DNA of 64,000 bases. Source: CAYMCO01 sp964388955 (lineage in GTDB: Bacteria > Chloroflexota > Anaerolineae > Anaerolineales > E44-bin32). Positions 58,664-64,000 of the stretch are shown piece by piece. The stretch lies in contig CAYMCO010000008.1 of NCBI GenBank assembly GCA_964388955.1, positions 95,131 to 159,130 on the forward strand, read 5' to 3'. The notes under the pieces were generated by a model that did no database searches, was not told the origin of the DNA, and saw only the letters and a program-made list of their open reading frames with translations. Position 1 is the stretch's first letter; the number at the start of each line of letters is the position of its first letter. Both the position numbers and the translations under genes were made by a program.

Positions 58664-58688
58664 CAGCTTCCGAAGGCTGGAGAGTGTC

Positions 58689-58711
58689 AGGGGCGCCGCT
58701 TCGGCGCCCCT
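58689..58711. terminator. Short hairpin between convergent genes
   Basis: AGGGGCGCC and GGCGCCCCT form a 9-bp stem with a GCTTC loop, then GTTCGATTT. It lies 26 bases after the small charged gene and 48 bases from the stop of the convergent MgtC gene, so it may serve either direction. Confidence 0.55.
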
Positions 58712-58758
58712 GTTCGATTTCAGTCGGTCGTCGATGGCTGCCGGCCCGCGCCTGCTGG

Positions 58759-60045
58759 CTACGGCCCTGTGAACTGCATGCTGATCGCGCTGGCCAGAAT
58801 TCCCACCGCGATCAGGATTCCGAAAGCCAAGCAGAGTGGCCTGCGCATGGCCCGGGCGCCGAGTGCCATGGCCATGGCCGCCTTGGCGGCGGTGTTCACC
58901 AAGGAGGCCAGCAGCACCGAGATGGCAGCGACCGGAGGTTCAATCTGGCCGGTGGAGGCCAACTCGGCAGCGCTCAGGGTGATGGCGTCGACGTCTACAA
59001 TTCCGGTGATCGCGCTGGCCACGAAGACTCCCGCCTCCCCGAAGAATTCGTTGGCCGCCCGTACCCCCAGCAGAACGGCTAAGAAGACCAGCCCGAATGT
59101 GATGGCCGCGCTGATGCGCAGCGGATTCGCCACCTCGGCCCTCGCCCGGCCCTCTTCGGGAAGGGCGCTCCGGCGCCGCCACAGCACGACCACAATGACC
59201 GCTCCCGTGATCAGCATAGCGCTGATGGGAGGGGCGATGAGCGGCAGCAGCGGGGGATGGACCACCGCCACCTCGGTGAGCACGCGCGGCAGCATCACGC
59301 TGGAGGAAATGACGATGCCCATGACCAGCACAGAGGAGAGGTGGGGGTTGCCTTTACCCCGCCCGGCAAAGCTGATTGTGGTCGCAGTGCTGCTCACCAG
59401 GCCGCCGAGCAAGCCCGTGAGGCCGATCCCCTGTTCGGCCCCCAGCACCTTAATCAACACGTAACCCAAGAAGCCGATCCCGGAGACCAGCACCACGAAG
59501 AGCCAGATCTGGAAGGGGTTGATCACCTGGAAAGGGCCGTAGGATTGATTTGGCAGGATGGGCAAGATTACGGCGGAGATGAGAGCAAACTCGAGCGTGG
59601 CGCGCAAATCCCCCGCGCTCATGCTGCGGGCCAGATTGTGCAGGCGGGGTTTGAGGGCCAGCAGAAGGGCGGTGGTCACACCCAGAGCGGCCGCCAGCTC
59701 CACTCGATCCCATATCACCATCGCGCCCAGGAGCGGCACGATCAAGCCGGCGACCTCCGTGGTCACTCCCTCCTCATGCTCCCGACGAAGCTCGCCGAAA
59801 TAGCTGGCCCAGATGAGGGCCACGAGGCCGATGTATGCGGCCACAAAGACCAGCACGCCGTGTTGCCGCGCGAAATACGCGCCCACCGCCCCGAGCAGGG
59901 CGATAAGCGAGAAGGTCCGGATGCCCGCAAATTCCGGATCCCCGCTGCGCTGCTGGACGAATTCTCTCTCCAAGCCGATCAGTGCCCCGATCAACAGGGC
60001 GGCGGCGAAACGCCACCAAGGATCGAAGTCTACAAGCAACTCCAT
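58759..60045 (-). CDS. MgtC/SapB-DUF4010 membrane protein
   Basis: A 428-residue protein with about 12 helices. The N-terminal MgtC/SapB domain (~1-135) has AAALLIGALIGLEREFVQQRSGDPEFAGIRTFSLIALLGAVG, the characteristic GLERE and AGIRT motifs. The C-terminal DUF4010 domain (~180-420) has SGIGFLGYVLIKVLGAEQGIGLTGLLGGLVSSTATT and FVASAITGIVDVDAITLS. MgtC-DUF4010 proteins are thought to affect Mg2+ or membrane homeostasis, but their transport activity is unproven. Divergent from the amidase gene at 60144. Confidence 0.88.
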   Translation of the reverse strand: MELLVDFDPWWRFAAALLIGALIGLEREFVQQRSGDPEFAGIRTFSLIALLGAVGAYFARQHGVLVFVAAYIGLVALIWASYFGELRREHEEGVTTEVAGLIVPLLGAMVIWDRVELAAALGVTTALLLALKPRLHNLARSMSAGDLRATLEFALISAVILPILPNQSYGPFQVINPFQIWLFVVLVSGIGFLGYVLIKVLGAEQGIGLTGLLGGLVSSTATTISFAGRGKGNPHLSSVLVMGIVISSSVMLPRVLTEVAVVHPPLLPLIAPPISAMLITGAVIVVVLWRRRSALPEEGRARAEVANPLRISAAITFGLVFLAVLLGVRAANEFFGEAGVFVASAITGIVDVDAITLSAAELASTGQIEPPVAAISVLLASLVNTAAKAAMAMALGARAMRRPLCLAFGILIAVGILASAISMQFTGP

Positions 60046-60143
60046 GCCAGCCCCTGGAGGTGGTGTGATCCCAAGCCGCTCCCCATCCGGAGTGCATTAT
60101 ACTTTCCCTCGCGGGAAGGCGGAATAGGCACACGGAGGCGCGC

Positions 60144-60977
60144 ATGCAGAAAGTCGCCGCAGTTCAAATGGAGAGCAGGTTGCTGGATCCGGAGTCGAAC
60201 TTGGAGGCCATCTTGGCGCATCTGCGCTCCGCCGCCCGGGAAGGCGCGGCGCTGGCGGTGTTCCCGGAGACGATCGTCTCCGGCTACAACATGTCCCGCG
60301 AGGAGGCGGCCGAGGTGGCGCAGCCCATCCCCGGACCGGCGACCAAGCGCCTGAGCGAGGCCTGCGCGCAGGAAGGAATCTACGCTGTCGTCGGCATGAT
60401 CGAAGCCGGACCGGAAGGCCGGCTGTTCAACAGCGCCGTGCTGACCGGGCCAGCAGGTCTTCTCGGGCGCTACCGGAAGACTCACTTGCCGCTGCTGGGC
60501 GTGGATCGCTACCTCAGCCCGGGGGAGGCGTTCGTCTCCCCCGCAGGCACGGATGTTGGCCGGGTGGGGATCCTGATCTGCTACGATCTTCGCTTCCCGG
60601 AGCCGATCCGGTGCCTGTCGCTGGCGGGAGCGCAGATCGTGGCGCTGCCCACCGCGTGGCCGCAGGCGGCAACCTTGTACCCCGAATACATGGCGAGATC
60701 CCGGGCGAGTGAGAATCGGATCTATCTGGTGGCGGCCAATAATGTGGGCGAAGAACGGGGGGTACGCTATCTGGGGAGAAGCATCATCGTGGCGCCCAGC
60801 GGCGAGGTGCTGGCCGAAGCGGACGGAGAGTCGGAGATCATCTTGATGGCGGATGTGGATCCCTCGGAGAGCGATCGCAAACATCTGGTGTTTCAGCCGG
60901 GCGAGTACGAACTCGATCTAATGGCAGACCGGCGGCCGGAGCTGTACACTCCACTGACGGAGGTCTATGGCCGATAG
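60144..60977 (+). CDS. Carbon-nitrogen hydrolase (nitrilase superfamily amidase)
   Basis: A 277-residue enzyme with the triad Glu42 (AVFPETIVSGY), Lys112 (RYRKTHLP) and Cys146 (ILICYDLRFPEPIRCL). The RYRKTHLPLLGVDRYLSPG segment and PTAWP resemble the nitrilase branch that includes deaminated-glutathione and omega-amidases, as well as aliphatic amidase-like proteins. The exact substrate cannot be set. It is distinct from the AguB-type gene at 53243. TATACT at 60099-60104 in the divergent gap is a possible -10 for this gene. ATG 60144 begins MQKVAAVQMES. Confidence 0.88.
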   Translation: MQKVAAVQMESRLLDPESNLEAILAHLRSAAREGAALAVFPETIVSGYNMSREEAAEVAQPIPGPATKRLSEACAQEGIYAVVGMIEAGPEGRLFNSAVLTGPAGLLGRYRKTHLPLLGVDRYLSPGEAFVSPAGTDVGRVGILICYDLRFPEPIRCLSLAGAQIVALPTAWPQAATLYPEYMARSRASENRIYLVAANNVGEERGVRYLGRSIIVAPSGEVLAEADGESEIILMADVDPSESDRKHLVFQPGEYELDLMADRRPELYTPLTEVYGR

Positions 60978-61156
60978 GAGATTCTCACACTCCGCTAATG
61001 TCGCGTTCCACGCGCGCTAAACTTGCGCGACTAAACTACCCCCGCTCCTCAAGCCGAAAATGCGATCCAACCTGATAAGACGCGGCGCGAGCGGAAGAAG
61101 CGCAATCACCGGTGGGAGATTTGCGGGCGATCTTGGACCAGGACGATAGGAAGGAT

Positions 61157-61387
61157 ATGAGCGTCGATAACGGTGTGGGAGCGGGTGAAACGGAGAGCAA
61201 CCGCACCCGGATGCCATCGGCCAGGCGCCGGAGGCCGGATATCATGCGCGGCCAGTCCCGGGTCCCGGAGGGATCAATCTTCTACACCAAGGTCGTGCCC
61301 ATCCTGTTGGTCGGTATGGCGGTGATCATGGGGGTGCTCATCTTGGTCGCCGCGGGCGTGCTCCTGGGGATTATCCCATTTCGATGA
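61157..61387 (+). CDS. Small single-helix membrane protein
   Basis: A 76-residue protein. A ~45-residue cytoplasmic arm rich in Arg/Ser/Asp (TRMPSARRRRPDIM, then GSIFYTK) is followed by a C-terminal helix (VVPILLVGMAVIMGVLILVAAGVLLGIIPF). AGGAAGG precedes ATG 61157. It lies 127 bases before the next membrane protein on the same strand. No family recognised. Confidence 0.6.
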   Translation: MSVDNGVGAGETESNRTRMPSARRRRPDIMRGQSRVPEGSIFYTKVVPILLVGMAVIMGVLILVAAGVLLGIIPFR

Positions 61388-61514
61388 CCTTCTTGGGGAT
61401 GGCCAGGCGATTTGCGGGCCCGGAGAGCAGCGCGGCACCGAAACTGTTGGCGCACCACCCGTTTGCACAGGTTTTCAGCCAAGCGGGTCTAGAGACCGAT
61501 TAGGAGGTTATTGA

Positions 61515-62261
61515 ATGTCCATCAATACTATTCTGCCGTTTTTCTCGACGGTGATCATGGTGGTTTTCACCGTCTCCGTGCTGCAGCGCTATGTGGTGCG
61601 GCGAAAGCTGCATTTCCTGTTCTGGGGGGTGGGGCTCGCGATGTTCGGGATCGGCAGCTTCGCGGAGGCCTATTTCACCGCGGCCGGCTGGAGCCCGATC
61701 GTGTTTTTCGGCTGGTACCTGTTCGGCGCGGCGCTGAACGCGGGCTGGATCGGGCATGGGACCTTGCTGCTGCTGGTGCGCAAACGCTGGGTGCATGTGT
61801 TCACCGCTCTGCTGGTGCTGGGCAGCCTGGTTGCCGGCGCGCTGATGCTGGGGGTCATGCCGCGCTTGGATGCGAGCAGCTTCACCTCAACGATGCCCAT
61901 CAGCGAACAGTACCGGGAGATCATGCCCGCCATTGACGCTGGTGGGACGGTCCGTTTGACCACCCCCTTCTTCAACATTTATGGCCTGATCACCCTGGTT
62001 GGCGGCGCCCTGTGGTCCGCTTACCTCTTCCTGCGCAAGCGCGTGCTGCCGAATCGCGTGCTGGGCAACGTGCTCATCGCCGCCGGCGCGCTGTCCATCG
62101 GCTTCGCCAGCACGTTGACCCGTTTGGGATACGGGTCCCTGCTGTACGTGGGCGAATTGCTGGCGGCCGTGCTGATGTACATCGGGTTCCGCGCCGCCGG
62201 AGCGCCGGCGCCCCAGGAAGAACAAGAGGCGGTCGCGGAACAGCAGCCGGTTTCGGCCTGA
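61515..62261 (+). CDS. Membrane protein with about seven helices, unknown function
   Basis: A 248-residue polytopic protein starting MSINTILPFFSTVIMVVFTVS. Regularly spaced helices run to ~residue 225, with a Phe/Trp/Gly-rich third segment (EAYFTAAGWSPIVFFGWYLFGAALNAGWIGHG). The C-terminus is Ala/Glu/Pro-rich. The helix count and GWIGHG loop are suggestive of seven-helix receptor-like proteins, but no retinal lysine or other diagnostic residue is visible. AGGAGG lies before the ATG. A possible terminator follows. Confidence 0.65.
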   Translation: MSINTILPFFSTVIMVVFTVSVLQRYVVRRKLHFLFWGVGLAMFGIGSFAEAYFTAAGWSPIVFFGWYLFGAALNAGWIGHGTLLLLVRKRWVHVFTALLVLGSLVAGALMLGVMPRLDASSFTSTMPISEQYREIMPAIDAGGTVRLTTPFFNIYGLITLVGGALWSAYLFLRKRVLPNRVLGNVLIAAGALSIGFASTLTRLGYGSLLYVGELLAAVLMYIGFRAAGAPAPQEEQEAVAEQQPVSA

Positions 62262-62288
62262 CAGATCGATGCGACGTGAATTGAGAAG

Positions 62289-62323
62289 GCCCTTGGCGCG
62301 AAGTGGATGCCGCCGCCAAGGGC
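62289..62323 (+). terminator. 10-bp hairpin after the seven-helix protein gene
   Basis: GCCCTTGGCG and CGCCAAGGGC pair across 15 bases, 27 bases after the stop. No U-tract, so a terminator role is uncertain. Confidence 0.4.
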
Positions 62324-62442
62324 TGCCGATTCAAGGGGGCCAATATCAGGTGATAGCGGTGTAGACTCCCACGTCCTTGATGGCCTCGGCTTCTGCCTGG
62401 GCCCCTCAAGCAGAGCGCCGGATTTGCCAAAGGGACGGCATA

Positions 62443-62934
62443 TCAATGATCCGCGATCTCGGCCGGGATCCAGGCCTTCGTGTCCTTCACCACCTTGGGG
62501 ACGATGACTGTGTTCGTGCGGACGACCCCCGGAATCTGCTCGATCTTCTTGGACACCAACTCATAGAGGTCCGCTGTTGTCTTTGTCACCGCCTGCAGGG
62601 TGAGATCTTTTTCGCCAAACGAGATGCCTACATACCGGATATTCGGCAGGGCGGCGATCCGCTCTGCGACCTCTTCGGCGCGCTTCCCCTCGACCTCGCA
62701 GAAGATATCCGCCAGTACGGTGTAGCCGAAGAGCTCGTGGTTGATATTGGCGATGAAAGAAACCGCGCCGCGCTCGATGAGTTGGTTGATACGGTGCACG
62801 ACGGTGCGCTCGTTGGCGCCGATCTGTCGCGCAATCTCGGCGCCGGACATGCGGCTGTCCCTGGCGATCAGGGAGAGGATTTCTCGATCCAACTCGTCGA
62901 TATCGGATTGTTGGGTGGAGAGCTGCTTTTCCAT
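62443..62934 (-). CDS. Lrp/AsnC-family transcription regulator
   Basis: A 163-residue protein. The N-terminal HTH (~10-60: DELDREILSLIARDSRMSGAEIARQIGANERTVVHRINQL) recognises DNA. The C-terminal RAM domain (~75-150: VLADIFCEVEGKRAEEVAERIAAL, VVRTNTVIVPKVVKD) binds a small effector, usually an amino acid, and drives oligomerisation. ATG 62934 has GGAGG five bases before it; the open frame to 63243 overlaps the methyltransferase. It lies 26 bases after the MttB-family gene, so the two are probably cotranscribed and the effector may be related to the methylamine/betaine substrate. Confidence 0.9.
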   Translation of the reverse strand: MEKQLSTQQSDIDELDREILSLIARDSRMSGAEIARQIGANERTVVHRINQLIERGAVSFIANINHELFGYTVLADIFCEVEGKRAEEVAERIAALPNIRYVGISFGEKDLTLQAVTKTTADLYELVSKKIEQIPGVVRTNTVIVPKVVKDTKAWIPAEIADH

Positions 62935-62960
62935 TTTCACCTCCAGGGCAAGCGCCGCGC

Positions 62961-64000
62961 TCAGGGTCGATGCGAATGTTGGGATCGGGGTGCGCGAGGC
63001 TGGACTGGCCGATCCCCCTCGGGGATCAGGCCCTGTTTCCGGTAATACTTGCGCGCCTCCTCCAGGATGTCGATCAAGGCCTGTTCTTGCTCCGGGGCCA
63101 GCGGCGCCGGTCGGTGATTGGCCAGGATCTCCGCCATCTTCTCCTTGGCCAGTTGCAGGGCGTCCTTTTTGCCGCCCTGGACCCACACGGGGTAGGGGGT
63201 CAGGTCGGCGACCTGGGGCAGATACTGCTCCTTCCGCCACCATTCCCGGGTGTGGGCGGTGCTCAAGTAATGGCCGGGGATGGGCCCCACCTGATTGATC
63301 AGGTCGACGGCCATTGTCTCATCCGTGATGGAAACGCCCTCCATAAAGCGGCCGATCCAGGCTGCCACGTCGTCGTCCAGGATGGATAGAACTGGATGAT
63401 AGGCCAACTCCCCGCTCGAGCCGCCCTGGAAGATCAGCAGGTGGCCGCCCGAGAGCGCATCGATCAATGCCCCCATACCCTTCTGGTACCCAACCTGGTA
63501 GTCAATCTTCTTCGAGGTGCTGCTGAAGCCAGCGCTGGAGCAGGAGGGAATCCGGTACCGGCGCAGCATCTGATTCATCATGGCGCAGCTCAAGGCGCCT
63601 TCCGCCACCCCGAAGAGCACAGTTCCGGTGCGCATATCCATCGGGCCGTTGCCTTGCTGGACCGACAGGGGCGCGCCGGGGCGGATCAGTTGGGCGAGCA
63701 CGACCCATCCCAGGGTCATGGCCACGGCCAGCACGAGCGAGCCCGCGAGGGTAGCGGGCCCCTCGGAGCCTGTGGCGATGGACACGGTGGGTTCGATGGG
63801 GATCCCCGCCCGGACGTAGCGGAACGCCGCATCCACTGCCCCGCTGTGCAGGCTGAGCGGCGCCGCCGAATCGAGTTCGGCGTTCAGATTGATATCCAGG
63901 GCCTCGGCGATTTGAATGGCGAAGACTTCACACCCCTGCTGGTAGCCGAACTGCTGTGCCTTGGAGCAGTGGCGCAGCCCGCTGGCCAGGTTTTCGAGCA
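62961..64000 (-). CDS. MttB-family corrinoid methyltransferase (5' partial)
   Basis: 346 C-terminal residues of a trimethylamine methyltransferase family protein. The visible start is inside the gene, since the frame is open to base 64000. Motifs: FGYQQGCEVFAIQIAEALDINLNAELDSAAPLSLH, GPMDMRTGTVLFG, IPSCSSAGFSSTSKKIDYQVGYQKGM, GGSSGELAYHPVLSILDDDVA and THTREWW-like THTREWWRKEQYLPQ (here STAHTREWWRKE). Pyrrolysine MttB enzymes carry an in-frame UAG; none is present in the seen part. It is therefore likelier an MtgB-like enzyme that demethylates glycine betaine or a similar quaternary amine, or another non-Pyl member. The corrinoid protein partner is not in view. Confidence 0.85.
   Translation of the reverse strand, partial: LENLASGLRHCSKAQQFGYQQGCEVFAIQIAEALDINLNAELDSAAPLSLHSGAVDAAFRYVRAGIPIEPTVSIATGSEGPATLAGSLVLAVAMTLGWVVLAQLIRPGAPLSVQQGNGPMDMRTGTVLFGVAEGALSCAMMNQMLRRYRIPSCSSAGFSSTSKKIDYQVGYQKGMGALIDALSGGHLLIFQGGSSGELAYHPVLSILDDDVAAWIGRFMEGVSITDETMAVDLINQVGPIPGHYLSTAHTREWWRKEQYLPQVADLTPYPVWVQGGKKDALQLAKEKMAEILANHRPAPLAPEQEQALIDILEEARKYYRKQGLIPEGDRPVQPRAPRSQHSHRP

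Noticed and set aside
61515..62261. A rhodopsin
   Set aside because: About seven helices are predicted, but there is no retinal-binding lysine motif in the last helix nor the conserved Asp residues.

Overview
The window is GC-rich bacterial chromosome, most likely from an uncultured member of the Chloroflexota (Anaerolineae-like). This is an inference from gene content, without phylogeny: a Tad pilus block, DUF5666/DUF5667 proteins tied to an ECF sigma factor, a CoxE/MoxR pair, a CarD-type regulator, Thr/Pro-rich linkers in secreted proteins, a non-pyrrolysine-looking MttB-family protein, frequent GTG/TTG starts, and word-like intergenic repeats. No rRNA, phage, transposase or CRISPR array was seen. 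One tRNA-Arg(CCU) is present.

Layout. 1-5.0 kb: 3' part of a Tad pilus operon (CpaF, TadB, TadC, TadE, TadG-like, membrane protein), then tRNA-Arg. 5.4-9.4 kb: a decayed glycosyltransferase, then a minus-strand set MoxR ATPase - CoxE/VWA protein - receiver-like/DUF309 fusion. 9.5-13.6 kb: a repeat cluster, a promoter with a strongly structured 5' leader, a secreted protein of unknown function and a large S8 protease. 14.0-14.9 kb: a VapBC-type toxin-antitoxin pair. 15.1-20.7 kb: a giant permease-USP-USP-DUF389 fusion, a two-domain glycosyltransferase and an MscS channel. 20.7-26.7 kb: a complete oligopeptide/dipeptide ABC operon whose binding protein looks circularly permuted. 27.3-30.1 kb: DUF92 protein, a PH-like membrane protein and branched-chain aminotransferase. 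30.9-35.2 kb: a solitary type IIG restriction-modification protein with a mosaic specificity half. 35.3-38.9 kb: DnaK, DUF1684, DUF3105 and a 40-residue membrane peptide. 39.1-41.2 kb: an SLC13-type transporter with an extra N-terminal beta domain, coupled to a UspA protein. 41.7-44.8 kb: a DUF5666 lipoprotein, an ECF sigma factor and a membrane DUF5667/DUF5666 protein. 44.9-48.2 kb: CarD-like regulator, small receiver, and a one-protein sensor kinase/response regulator/winged-helix fusion. 48.6-49.1 kb: ribosomal protein L35 and a small basic protein. 49.3-56.3 kb: membrane proteins, a CPBP protease, Hsp20, N-carbamoylputrescine amidase, an MFS transporter and a lipoprotein. 57-64 kb: thiolase, a small charged protein, an MgtC/DUF4010 protein, a second nitrilase-family amidase, small membrane proteins, an Lrp/AsnC regulator and the 3' part of an MttB-family methyltransferase.

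How the genes fit together. The strongest coupled units, by ATGA overlaps or very short gaps, are tadC-tadE-tadG, vapB-vapC, the ABC operon, UspA-SLC13, sigma-DUF5667, and RR-CarD. Several proteins are unusual fusions. The most unusual is the ABC binding protein at 24980-26728: the segment that normally forms the C-terminus of a family-5 binding protein sits between the lipoprotein linker and the normal N-terminus. Other points for follow-up are the structured leader at 9740-9950, the permease-USP-DUF389 fusion, the HK-RR-wHTH fusion with a nearby TGCAAG repeat array, and dispersed intergenic repeats.
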